NCBI GenBank assembly: GCA_037349315.1
Contig: JBAIAC010000004.1
Coordinates: 78,236,501-78,300,500 of the forward strand
Direction: 5' to 3'
DNA length: 64,000 nt
Source of the DNA: Chelydra serpentina
Taxonomy: Eukaryota; Chordata; Testudines; Chelydridae
The notes beneath the pieces were generated by a model that did no database searches, was not told the origin of the DNA, and was given only the letters and a program-made list of their open reading frames with translations. Position numbers and translations under genes: made by a program. Positions 12,201 through 22,300 of this stretch are shown here, one piece after another. How positions within the stretch are numbered: position 1 is the stretch's first letter; every line of letters starts with the position of its first letter.

Positions 12201-12582
12201 TGACTGCCTGTTCTCCTCAAGTGGATTCAGGGAAGCAGCAGAAAATAGGAAGCTCCCTGAGAAGCTGGTGTTAATCAGTCCAGGCTCCTGGGGGCGCTAG
12301 AGAGGTACATAAGAGGCTCCTCCTCCTCTCTTTCCCTGTAGCTCCTGCTGCTTTCTGTTTTTCCATCTCACCTTTTCTCCTGCCTGCCTGTTATGTCTCT
12401 TGTGCCCTCCATCCTCCAGCACAGCACTCCACCATCTCTGTGCATCTAGAGCAGAGAGAATACGTATGCACCAGCAGCAGACATAATTTTTTACACTCTG
12501 GTTCCTAGTGGCACCCCCCCCCACCCATAATCTGGAACCTGAGGTGGACTCCTCAGTTCACCTCATGATAAGGCCAGCCCTG
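9221..12582 (-). mobile_element. hAT DNA transposon, near full length, decayed
   Basis: About 3.36 kb bounded by short inverted ends: CAGGGCCGGC at 9221-9230 and the complement of CAGGGCTGGC ending at 12582. The 8-bp flanks (GCAACCTC on the left, CCTGCCTC on the right) agree at five of eight positions, as expected for an eroded hAT duplication. It carries a minus-strand transposase remnant (9559-12066). It lies 13 bp beyond the right-hand TSD copy of the MITE at 8905-9199, and both are inside the block that split the old CR1. Confidence 0.75.
9559..12066 (-). pseudogene. hAT transposase pseudogene (TTF-type zinc finger, ZMYM-like)
   Basis: Five minus-strand frames in the right order spell a decayed transposase. 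12066-11827: basic N-terminus (MSERRKCPSGAAFRKRKK). 11836-11249: TTF-type zinc-finger region, with tryptophans and a Cys-x-x-Cys (AYCFCCKLFQ). 11270-11031: LALRGTSDQLYVPNNGNF. 10560-11030 still holds a CSSHSLNLVV-type motif, broken by stops. 10558-10046 and 10179-9559: the C-terminal half, ending in a hAT dimerisation domain (LFPNAFFALLILLTFPVTVASGERSFSKLKLI). Intact relatives cut and paste DNA as dimers. Frames are joined only through frameshifts and stops, so this copy cannot encode the enzyme. Host proteins such as ZMYM1 share the architecture, but terminal repeats and decay favour a transposon. Confidence 0.85.
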
Positions 12583-12805
12583 CCTGCCTCTTCTCCTCCT
12601 CCTCCCTGGAGCTGCGAGCATGCTGCTGCTCCGCTCTTCCCCCTCCCTCCTGCTGGCAAACAGGAACGTAGCACGCTGGGGGAAGAGGCGGGGGAGGAAC
12701 TTGGCTGCTGGCAGAGCCTGCCCTGCTGCAGCAGGAAACCCAGGAGCCGGCAGCACCAAGCATCTGCCCCCACAGGAGAGAGCGGGGGTGTAGAAGAGTG
12801 GTAAA

Positions 12806-13720
12806 TCCAGTACTAGTAGTCATTTTATATTTTATTTCAGATCAATGAATATATTGAATAGCATTGACCCGAGACCAGATCCCCATTTACAATTAAATCT
12901 TTTTGAGATCTACCAGTTAACCAATTTTTAATTCATTGAATAAGGGCTACATTAATTGTGTATCTGAATGTCATTCAAGCTAAGTCTTACAGAAGCTTAA
13001 GAATATTGTGTCAACACAATTTCCTTTATCAATCAAACTTGTGGTCTCATAAAAAGCAATAACTTAAAAGTTTTGCCACTTTCACTGTGCTGGCATGGTG
13101 AAAATTGCCCTATTGTGGACACAGTTCTACCAGTAATAAAAGTACATATAATGGTTGCACTTATTCCCATTGAGAATGAATATAAGCAAGGCCTGTATAA
13201 GGCACCTTTATGCCATTAGGATTATGTCTATGCTATGGCTTTCTACCAGCATAACTATGTCAGTAAAAAACCACACCCCTAACTGATAGTTATGCCAGTA
13301 AAACTTTATGTGTAGACCAGCTCCTGTTTTCCTTACAACTATCTTGACTGGCATTCATATGCTATCATCCTTTAATTCTTTACTGAGTGCATCCCATATC
13401 AGCCTTTCCACGTTTGTTCCCACGACTGACGTCAGGCTATCTGACCTAGAGTCAGAAAGGTCCTCATCCAATTTGAATTCTCTTGGGTGCAAGCTATCTG
13501 GTCCTGCAGATTTAAAAATATTTAACTTTAATAGTTGCTGTTTAACATCCTCTCTAGTTTCTGACAGAATAGAGAGTATTTCATTATCACTGTGAGATTT
13601 AATTACATTATCCTGTTTCTTTTCAAATACAGAACAGAAATATTTGTTGAATATTTTTGCCTTTTCTTTATCATGGTTGACAATTTTACCATCCTTATCT
13701 AGTATTAGACCTATATCATT
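12806..13720 (-). pseudogene. Old CR1 LINE, 5' part of ORF2 fragment (right half of a split copy)
   Basis: The other half of the copy at 6836-7603. Minus-strand translation gives, from right to left, a segment like IFNKYFCSVFEKKQDN, then SDNEILSILSETREDVKQ, KSAGPDSLHPREF (the conserved CR1 KSxGPDxxHPRVL motif), and near the junction LGSMLFNIFID followed by LLV. Joining across the insertion, the frame reads on into KIADDTK at 7590, which supports one original copy. Frameshifts and a MITE-like insert (about 13085-13320) break it. Non-functional. Confidence 0.72.
13085..13320. mobile_element. Possible MITE inside the old CR1
   Basis: Interrupts CR1-like sequence. Contains paired motifs (ACCAGCATAACTATGTCAGT and, inverted, TGATAGTTATGCCAGTA) and ends in TGTGTAGACCA, similar to termini of other short elements in this window. 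Left boundary and TSD not resolved. Confidence 0.4.
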
Positions 13721-14720
13721 GGTAGGATTTCATCCACCCACCTTTTAGAATAAGGTATATCCAGTGATTCTAACATTCCAGTCATACGTTTCAGTAATAC
13801 CAATTTTATCAAATTTCTTTTCATAAATGAGAAATTCTAGTTCCTTTTGTTTATTTCCCATGCTTCTAGCTGTAGTAGATAATATAGCTCTGAAATTTGT
13901 GTCTCTCTTTACAAAGAGTTATAATAATCTTTGACCTCCATGGTCTTATTAAGCAGTGAAAAATAGCTTTTCTCTTCTCTCTCACTATTTCTCATACAAA
14001 TGACAACCTATGAGATAGCTGTGATTTATACTGGAAGATTTGTCTCCCTTTTCATATTTGCTGGGATATTTGCATTTATATCTCAGCATAAATTGTAGTG
14101 CCTACTTGAATACGCATGTGTTAGTGAATCAGACATAAACAAGGTGTTTGTGCACCAGCTGTATTTATCAGGGGCATATATATTGTGCTATAATGTTTTG
14201 TAAACAATTTAATATTTTGTTTTGTGGCTTCTCTGACAGTTGGTTGTTTATTTGGGACTGTCATTAACATATTACTTCAGTCCAAAGCAGATAAAATGAG
14301 CATCATACAAATTTCACACTCTGTCTTATACATTGTAACAGAACTTTTGTGGCTTAAATATATGCTGAGATGTGTTGTAAATTTGTGACATCAGACATTT
14401 GTCATTTCACAACAAAAAGCATAGGCTCTACAATTCAGTTGGCTGCCAGCTGCACATGCACATTAGCTTGGGAGATGTCACACTCACTAAAAGGTCCTCT
14501 GACATGTAACAAAACAATCCAGAAGACACGCCATAGCTATGATGGACACGGTCAGATACATTTTTTTAAAAACTTTTTTCACATCAGTTTACAGTATTAG
14601 CAGTTCTTGTAATAGATCCAATGTTTAAGTGTAACCCACACACCTTCTGGGTGTGGTGTTCTGTCCCATGCAGTGGTACCAGGGGAGGGGGAGATCTGCT
14701 CTACAGCCTTAGCTAACAGT
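13721..14720. other. No gene recognised
   Basis: AT-rich sequence. The part around 13750-13950 looks like decayed repeat but I cannot name it. Confidence 0.4.
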
Positions 14721-14800
14721 CACATGGCTTTTAACTCATGTAGTAGAGGCTCATGCACTAGACTCCAGGTTCAATCCCGCCTGCTGATGACTGAGGTTAG
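14721..14800 (+). repeat. tRNA-like repeat fragment
   Basis: Contains an A-box-like AACTCATGTAGTAGAGGC and a B-box-like GGTTCAATCCC separated by about 20 bases, as in tRNA-derived SINE heads. It does not fold as a full tRNA (no matching acceptor arms seen) and belongs to a different family from the SINEs at 76, 2084, 3263 and 42632. Confidence 0.4.
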
Positions 14801-16469
14801 TCGGTGTTACATAAGCACATTAAATTTTAACCCACTTTATTTGCTGCCTTCTCTCTAATCTATATAAAGACAATTTGATTCTTATTTTGTGTAAAATAAA
14901 CTTCATTACTTTTTTTTACTGTGTATCTGAGCAAATTCCTTACTGCTGTTCTCAAATGACAATAAGTCAGATCCTTACCTGAGGCAAACTGTTATAGCTT
15001 CCTTGATGTCAACAGAGTTATATACCAGCTGACAATCTGACCCAATGGAGTCTGTCCTTATTGCAGACAGAGAAATGTAAAGGAGACCATACATTAACTG
15101 ACTAAAGGCATAGAAAAGGCTATGCTGTTTCTTTAGAAAAGTGGGCTAGTAGAGAGCAGAAACCCAGACTCGACAAGTTCGTTTAGTTCTGTTGTTTGGT
15201 GCATAAGCAATTTAATATTTGTTAACCAATACTGCAATAGGTAACAAATGTCACCTATTGTAAATGTAGTTGTTCCCACAATTATACTTGGTCTTCTGAC
15301 TGCATATGCAGTTGCCTCTTATGTATACAGCTGAGGTACATATTCAAAGATATCAAGCCCACAAGCTCATGCTGCCTGCCAAACTAGAAACACTCCATAT
15401 GGTAGAGCCTGGATAAAGGCTTCCAGATATAAGACATATAAATAATAGGGATCATTTGCTTTTCACTAGAAGATTTGGGAAATTGAATCCCTGTGGAATA
15501 AATGCTAGCCTTTGCATGCAAAACCAGCCTGTCGTAGTCTCTCTCCCCTGGTTTTATTTATTGAGACCACAAGTCTTGTTTCGATCCTTTTGCTTAGGTA
15601 ATCAGCACTTACTGAAACTGTGTTGCTTTATTCTAATGCAACAGCTTAAGAACATCATTCTTTCCTAACAAGAAGGAAAAGTGATTAGATGGCTCATGAA
15701 TTCAGTTCATTTTATTTCCCTGTATTCTTTAGCATACAGGTCACATCTGAACTGAAGGGACTTGCTACTGTCTTTGAAAGCAGAGCAGGAATGAATTGCA
15801 AAAAGAAGGAATCAGGAGAACAAATACAGGTATGAGTGAGTTTAGGCAAGGAAAGTTGCTATGAATACTATAGGTCAAATTCAGACCTGCTGTCACTTGA
15901 AAGGTCCAAATTGTAACGTGTCTCTTTAAACTAATTATGAGGTATATTAGTTTATTTTCATCCACTCAAAAATGTATGTCATAGTTATGCCACTGCATTA
16001 TACTGCCTAACAATACATCCCTATGTTCATGAAAGATATTTTCATATGCAATGCAATTACAACAGCAGATTGCTGCAGTCTATAGGTCTTCATCTAGCTA
16101 TAGGCAAGCTGCTTGGATAGTGGTCTCTCTCTGAATCTTTTTGAAATATGTTGGGTATAGATAGTTTAGGATGAACTGAGTATGGATGGCTGTGTTTTGT
16201 CTTTTGCAAAATCTCAGCTTTTTCTGTGACAAAATAAAAATACAGATTTCACTTGGTTTTGAATTCATAGCTAGGGAATAGGAATATTTCTAACTGCTCA
16301 CTTGTGATATTACCAAGTTAAAATAACAATCTCCTTTCTTTGTTATTACTATTTATTTATATAGTGTTATTTATATAGATATATATATAATGTTGTAGTG
16401 ACTTTATATGTACATAGCCATAATACGATAGTATCTGAGCATCTCAGTATCTTCAGTGAATTTATCCTC
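14801..16469. other. No recognisable feature
   Basis: AT-rich filler. A short AT microsatellite-like patch lies at about 16362-16393. No gene evidence. Confidence 0.45.
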
Positions 16470-16640
16470 ATAGCACCCCATGAGATAGGAAAGTACAATC
16501 ATCCCCAATTTAAAGGTGGGGACCTGAGGCACAGTTGACTTAAGAGACTCGCGCATGGTCACACAGGAAGTCTATGCAAAACAGGGACTTGAAGCTATGT
16601 CTGACAAGCCCCAAATTAGCACCTTAACTAGTGGACCGTC
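16470..16640 (+). repeat. MIR/CORE-SINE-like fragment
   Basis: The order of motifs (CATGAGATAGG, CATCCCCAATTTAAAGGTGGGG, CTGAGGCACAG, GACTTAAGAGACTCGC, GGTCACACAGGAAGTC, then a degenerate ...GACTTGAAG) matches the 3' half of MIR-type repeats, which are shared across amniotes. Heavily diverged, so old. Confidence 0.6.
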
Positions 16641-16779
16641 CTTCTTTTCTTTGCACAGAGGTATACATTTTGGTCCTTGCTTCAAAAGGTGTGTACTGAC
16701 TTACAATCAAAATACTGGAATTACTCCAATAAGTAATTCTTGCCCTGATTCTAGCTCTATGTGAGGAATATAGAATCTC

Positions 16780-17690
16780 TTTGTTCAACATCTTTATTGA
16801 TGATGGGATGGATTTCACCCTCGGCAAGTTCGCGGATGACACTAAGCTGGGGGGAGAGGTAGATATGCTGGAGGGTAGGGATAGGATCCAGAGTGGCCTA
16901 GACAAATTGGAGGATTGGGCCAAAAGAAATCTGATGAGGTTCAACAAGGACAAGTGCAGAGTCCTGCACTTAAGACAGAAGAATCCCATGCACCGCTACA
17001 GGCTGGGGACCGACTGGCTAAGCAGCAGTTCTGCAGAAAAGGACCTGGGGATTACAGTGGATGAGAAGCTGGATATGAGTCAGCAGTGTGCCCTTGTTGC
17101 CAAGAAGGCCAATGGCATATTGGGCTGCATTAGTAGGAGCATTGCCAGCAGATCGAGGGAAGTGATTATTCCCCACTATTCGGCACTGATGAGGCCACAT
17201 CTGGAGCATTGTGTCCAGTTTTGGGGCCCCCACCATAGGTGCCAACTCTGTGGGTGCTGCGGGGCTGAGGCACATAGCGTATGAGGAGAGGCTGAGGGAA
17301 CTGGGCTTGTTTAGTCTGCAGAAGAGAAGAGTGAGGGGGGATTTGATAGCAGCCTTCAACTACCTGAAAGGGGGGTTCCAAAGAGGATGGAGCTCGGCTG
17401 TTCTCAGTGGTGGCAGTTGACAGAACAAGGAGCAATGGTTTCAAGTTGCAGTGGTGGAGGTCTAGGTTGGATATTAGGAAACACTATTTCACAAGGAGGG
17501 TGGTGAAGCACTGGAATGGGTTACCTAGGAAGGTGGTGGAATCTCCATCCTTAGAGGTTTTTAAGGCCCGGCTTGACAAATCCCTGACTGGGATGATTTA
17601 GTTGGGGTTGGTCCTGCTTTGAGCAGGGGGTTGGACTAGATGACCTCCTGAGGTCTCTTCCAACCCTAATCTTCTATGATTCTAATAAAA
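16780..17690 (+). pseudogene. CR1 LINE, 5'-truncated 3' end of ORF2 with internal scar
   Basis: Plus-strand CR1 fragment. The 16781-17284 frame begins [25 protein letters not shown], carrying the reverse transcriptase F-A-D-D catalytic motif, and continues through the CR1 C-terminal segment ([30 protein letters not shown]) to [13 protein letters not shown]. There it breaks: a 34-bp piece of the MITE seen at 8905-9199 replaces an expected CR1 segment (compare 58820-60379). CR1 coding resumes at 17285 ([31 protein letters not shown]) and, after another shift, at 17407-17601 (ending [13 protein letters not shown]). The 3' tail ends in TCTATGATTCT at about 17685. Dead on arrival by 5' truncation, as most CR1 copies are. 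Confidence 0.9.
17232..17265. mobile_element. 34-bp remnant of the palindromic MITE family
   Basis: CATAGGTGCCAACTCTGTGG and the following bases closely resemble the inward reading of the right end of the MITE at 8905-9199 (CATAGGCGCCGACTCCATGG). It sits exactly where CR1 sequence is missing, so an insertion was followed by a deletion that removed its other end together with adjacent CR1. Confidence 0.65.
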
Positions 17691-17691
17691 C

Positions 17692-18839
17692 AAAATTAAT
17701 GAGAACTGGAGGCTCAGCATTACAAATCTACATATTCTATAGGTGTTAACATTGCCCAAAATCATATAAGAGAATGCAGGAAATCAGCTGTAAGCGTTGC
17801 TCCAGTACTTGAAAGAGCATGCAGCAAACTACATTCTAGGAAGCCTGCATCCCCTTCTAATCCACCCTGGGTCCACTATGTTGCTGGGAAGAATTGTTGC
17901 ACTCCCATCACACTGATACATTTTGATTTCTTCTGCTTCTCTTCCTGACTACTTTTCCTGATCTCCTCCCCTGACCTCTACATAGTTTCTCCTTACTGGG
18001 AGCCCCACTACTTCAGGCAGCTCCCCACACTGGCTCATCAGTCTGCTTGCCTTTCTAGATGCTGCTTAGGCTCCCCTATAACTAACTCCTGCCCGCCGGT
18101 CTCTTCTGTCTGCCACCACCTGATCACTTTATCTCCAGTCACATATTGTTCTTCCTCTCAGTCTCATTGTCATTATCCACCTGGCCCTACACCCTCAGGA
18201 AACCCCACTTCCCATGCTAATTTTGTTCTCCCATGGCTGCTTTCCATCTGTTCCTGATTTCTGTACCCTCACTTACCTCCTCCTCCTCCCACCCTTTATT
18301 TTAATAAAATAATCAAAGTTAAAAGATTAAATTACCCTGACAAGAAGTTTAAATCAGCCACATCCCAAAGCTGGTTTTGATCTTCCTTTGCTGATAGGTT
18401 CACTCTTAAGGTCAGCTGTAGAGAAAGGTGATTGTGGGATTTATTAGTTTCTACAATACGTCCCGGTTTATTAGCCTCTTCCTTTTCTTCTCCAAGGAGG
18501 TGGGGGTAGGGGGGAGAGAAACAGCATGCTTTCTGGCATAAAACGGCTCTGTGGTTGATTTTAGGAGACCTATCATCTGGGGAAGAGAAGTAAAGGCCAT
18601 ATGTGCAACCTAAAGATTAACCTTACTTCCAAAAAAAATTGTGATGTGAGGGGCAGCAATATGAGATAATTGAAAACACTTCTCCCAAACACACAGCCTG
18701 TCTTTGTAGATGGATTAACTCCCACTTACTTCTTAGTAATTGACTGAAGAATAGAGGTTGAAGAACCCCCAGTAGAATTATGCATTTTCTAGAGTGGGAG
18801 GTAGAAAGATCATTTGCTTTAAAAATAAATATATTTGTC
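17692..18839. other. No recognisable gene
   Basis: Mixed sequence with a C/T-rich part (about 17930-18300). No domain, splice structure or terminal repeats recognised. Confidence 0.45.
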
Positions 18840-19040
18840 ATTTTTAGAGCTAGATTTTCAAAAGAACTCAGCTCCCACTTAGGGAACCTTTCAGAACAAT
18901 GAGAGTTGATGAGCGCTGAGCACTTTTGAGAATCTGGCCGCTTCACTGAGGTGCCTGAATGACAATTGAGCTCTCTTGGAAATCCAGTCCCAAGTATGGG
19001 CACTGAAGACTTTTGAAAATCCATACTTCTTCTCTTACTG
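18840..19040. repeat. Short inverted-repeat element (unnamed)
   Basis: Starts with GAGCTAGATTTTCAAAAGAACTC and ends with GAAGACTTTTGAAAATCCATAC. TTTTCAAAAG and CTTTTGAAAATC face each other, as in a small MITE. Related wording (CACTTTTGAAAATCCCAG) occurs near 37598. Confidence 0.45.
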
Positions 19041-19341
19041 ATTATGGACTTTAACATTCTTCTACATTTTTTCCTTTAATTAAAATTAATGCTGTTTATC
19101 TTTTAAGTCGACTGATCATGTTCCTCTTTAGGATTGGGCCTGACGGTGTGTTTCTTTTGGATTTGACCATTCTTCAACTAGAGCCGGCGCGAGGCATAAG
19201 CAGGCTGAGCAATTGCTTAGGGCCCAGAGCAGCTCAAGGGAGCCCCCTATTCCGTTTTTTATTATGTGTTTGTTGGGGGGAAGGGAATATTCCTTCTTAG
19301 GGTCCCTAATGAGCTCGCACAGCCTCTGTCTTTAACACTTG

Positions 19342-20211
19342 TGTGACGGGGTTCGACTCACCACTATTGACACCTCCTGCCGATTGTGCTGGGAATTAGC
19401 TTTCGACCTCTGCGGAGTGCCCTCAACACGTGGTGTCCAGCCCATCATCCACTCCGCTGCCCTGGGACCCGCGTTGCTCCCTGCTCGGCGGCATCCTCTT
19501 CAGGACAGTACTTTCTTCTGCTTCAGGACACTGCCCTCTGGCAGTGCCCACTACTCTAGTCTCACCCCCTTCTGGGGAAGGGGGGGGCAGGGGGCGGTTG
19601 TTAACAGCAGTCTTCCTGCTTGCACCTGCCTTGGTGGCCAACCACAACCCTATAGTCTAGCCCCTTGTCTCAAGGGCAAGTTGCAGTGTGTTTTGACCCC
19701 TCTCCTCGATGGCTAAGTGCAATGCAAGGGGGAAAGGGGGGGAACCCAGGCCCACCCATTACTCTGGGCCCCGACCCAGGGACCCTCTAGAGCAGTCTAT
19801 TCCCTCCCCTCTTTGGCTGCCTAGTTTTCCTGGTCCACTTCCCCTTTTGGCCCTATGCACCTTCTTGACCCTTTTTAGCAGGGGCCACAGCCTGGCAGGT
19901 AATGGGCTGGAGCTCCGCTCTACTCCCCCAAGCCTGCCCAGCACTGCTCTGGTCTGGTCTGGTCTGGTCTGGTCCAAGGTGATGCTCCTTATACCAGGAG
20001 CCAGTCCTTCTCCCTTGCTAAACAGGGAGTGACTGCCTTCTCCACTGCTTATCAGCCTCTATATAGGACCTAGCCTGGCCCTGATTGGCTGCCTCTTCCT
20101 CTTCCCTGATTGGCTTTCCCCAGGCCTTTACTGATTGGCTGCTGATCTGTGCAGCCTCTCTGGCCTGGGTTCAGCCCTTTTTCTCACAGGGTGGGGCACT
20201 GCCCCACCACA
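19342..20211. mobile_element. Solo LTR (family A, divergent copy), 5-bp TSD ACTTG
   Basis: 870-bp LTR-like unit with TG...CA ends (TGTGACGGGGTTCGACTCAC at the left, ...GCCCCACCACA at the right) and an exact 5-bp duplication ACTTG on both sides (19337-19341 and 20212-20216). The first 80 bases align with the LTRs at 26025 and 45569, including CTGGGAATTAGCT. No internal retroviral genes flank it, so it is the product of LTR-LTR recombination. It includes a short CTGGT pentamer array at about 19947-19975. Confidence 0.85.
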
Positions 20212-20223
20212 ACTTGCTTTCAC

Positions 20224-21843
20224 TAAGAGCTAGATCCACAAAGGGAGTTAGGAACCTATCTGCCATGTTAGGTGCTTAAGTCCAAACTTTAGATGTTCAA
20301 AACCCTTGCTCAGCTGCTGCCTAACCCTGTAGGTGCCTAAATTCCCTAGGCACCTAAGTTTCCACCAATCAAGTGCCCATGGTGCCTGCATGACTGGCTA
20401 CACAGACAGCCACCTAAATCCTGATGCCCAGGGCCTAGCTTATTCCTAATCCCCAATCCGATTCAGAAGTAGGGTCTCTCTCACCTGCAGGGCCCAACCC
20501 AATGGATGTGTTCACAGGTCTACTGAATTTGGCCCATGCAGATTAGAGGATAAAGTTGGGTCCCCATTTTTATAGGCCCCCAGCATTTAGAGCACACAAC
20601 TACGATGTGGGTTCAGATCCCTGCTCTGCCTGATTTGGAGTATGGACTTGACCCACCTCCCACCTGTGAGGGGAGTCATCTAACCACTGGGCTATGGGGT
20701 TTTCTGGGATTGTTTTTGTTTTTTCAGTCTCTCCTGTTGAGGCTGTTCCACTTCATAAAAACTAGTCATTGGAGCAGAGACTGAAACCTGTCTATCCTCC
20801 AGCTCAGATGAGTGCCCTAACCACTGGGTCATTTTCACGCTCTCTGGCCCAATGATTAACCCCCTTTGCAGGAATTGGCAGCTCCTGTTGTCTACCTTAG
20901 GTGGCTCCCTGCTCAACTTGCTGGCATTTGTGAATCCCATTCCTGGGCACTTAACTATCCGCATGCATCATATAGAGTTTGGTTGCCTACTTTGGAGGTA
21001 TGGATTATACTAGATGGCAGGTGTGACGGTGTACCCCATAAAACTTTATGGGGAGATGCTTATAAATGTATACATGATGTAACTGGACTATGTTTTATGC
21101 TACATGTGCCATGTAACATATCTCTGTGAAAGTTATGACCTACTGAATTTATTCCTCCCGTTTGTATGCATGTATCATTGTTGTAGTTGAAGTTATGAAT
21201 ATTGGTTGTATTTCTTGAGAAAGGAATGTGCAGGTTAAGTGCCCAATCAAGAAGCACTTAACAGACAATAGAACTTGCAGACACCAATCCACATCTGAGC
21301 TTTGCCAGGAATGTGGCTGGTCTGAGAAGGAACTGAGTTGTGCATGGACAGGTGACTTGTCCATGTGACCCCAACTCCATTTGGTAACTGGATGCTACAC
21401 AGGGAGAGGGAGGGGTGTCCACCCAGAGGAGAAAATCTATTTAAACCCCTAGGAAACCCCTCCATTTTTGTCTTCAGCTATTTATGAGTTTGCCCTGTAT
21501 AAGCTTTATACAGGGTAAAACGGATTTATTAAGGGTTTGAACCTCCTTGGGAGTTGGACACCTGGTCGTCAAAGGCAAGAGCGCTTCCAGGAGCCTTACA
21601 GCTGTGAGTGGACTTGGTTCGGACCTGGGTCTGTGTTTGCAGCAGATCAGTGGAATCTGGCTCAAAACAGACAGGATTCGGGAGTCCCAAGCTGGAAAAG
21701 GCCTGGAAGCAGGGGCAGAAGTAGCCTTGGCACACCAGGTGGCAGCACCAAGCAGGTCTCTGTGACCCCAACCTGTCACAGCAGGATCCTAAATGAGGCA
21801 CTGCAATGGTGAGTTTAAGTCCCCTTTGTGGATTTAGCTAGAG
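20224..21843. mobile_element. MITE interrupted by a solo LTR
   Basis: Inverted ends: AGCTAGATCCACAAAGGGAG near 20229-20248, and on the right GTCCCCTTTGTGGATTTAGCT near 21820-21840, which reads AGCTAAATCCACAAAGGGGAC on the other strand. About 860 bp once the LTR at 21022-21780 is removed. Internal wording (GGCACCTAAGTTTCC, AGGTGCCTAAATTCC) is palindromic. A related element lies at 44218-44515. Confidence 0.65.
21022..21780. mobile_element. Solo LTR (family B), 5-bp TSD GCAGG
   Basis: 759-bp unit beginning TGTGACGGTGTACCCC and ending CCTGTCACA, with exact 5-bp duplications GCAGG at 21017-21021 and 21781-21785. The ends are themselves inverted (TGTGACGG / CCTGTCACA). An internal palindrome CCCCATAAAACTTTATGGGG lies at about 21035-21054. 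No internal genes, so a solo LTR. Which retroelement family it belongs to is not visible from the LTR alone. Confidence 0.85.
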
Positions 21844-22300
21844 CTAGGTGAAATTTCCCCAATTAATATTTTATTTGCTCCCCCCCTTTCCCCTCCAAAA
21901 AAAGTAATTGTGGTCAACATGAAACTTTTTGGGACTAGGGGATGTAGATTCAAATCTTCTCTCCACCTGATTCAGAGGAGGGATGCAAACCCAAATTTCC
22001 TAGCTCCTAGGTGAATGCCTTACTCCCCAAGGTATAGAGTAATTCTCACATGCTCTCTCTTTGGTCAGATGCCTATTTAAGTTTTTGTACAAAGTGGAAC
22101 AGTTTCAATGGGGGAGACTAAAAGCAGCCTACTCCAGAATAGCTTACAGCTTGGTGGTTCAGATGCCCAGCTAGGAAAAGGAGAGTTGAGTTTGAGACCC
22201 TGCTCTGGAATGGGGATTCAAATCTGTCTCTTCCAACCCCATGCAGGTGCCTAACCACTAGGCTAATGATTATAAGGTAGGGGGCACACAGTTTGCTGGC
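21844..22300. repeat. Repeat-like sequence related to the preceding MITE interior
   Basis: Several short sentence-like motifs recur here and inside the MITE (for example TTCAAATC followed by a C-rich TCC block, and ACCACTAGGCTAATG versus ACCACTGGGCTATGG at 20683). I cannot define ends. Confidence 0.35.

Noticed and set aside
9213..12590. Claim of an intact 8-bp TSD for the hAT element
   Set aside because: The flanks match only 5 of 8 bases, so I report the termini but not a confirmed duplication.
12553..12823. Overlapping minus frames of 68-86 codons
   Set aside because: GC-rich edge of the DNA-transposon block; three mutually overlapping frames without domains.
13308..13595. 95-codon plus-strand frame
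   Set aside because: It is the antisense of the old CR1 coding region.
21022..21060. Rho-independent-like terminator (CCCCATAAAACTTTATGGGG hairpin)
   Set aside because: Bacterial-style terminator makes no sense here; it is an internal palindrome of a solo LTR.
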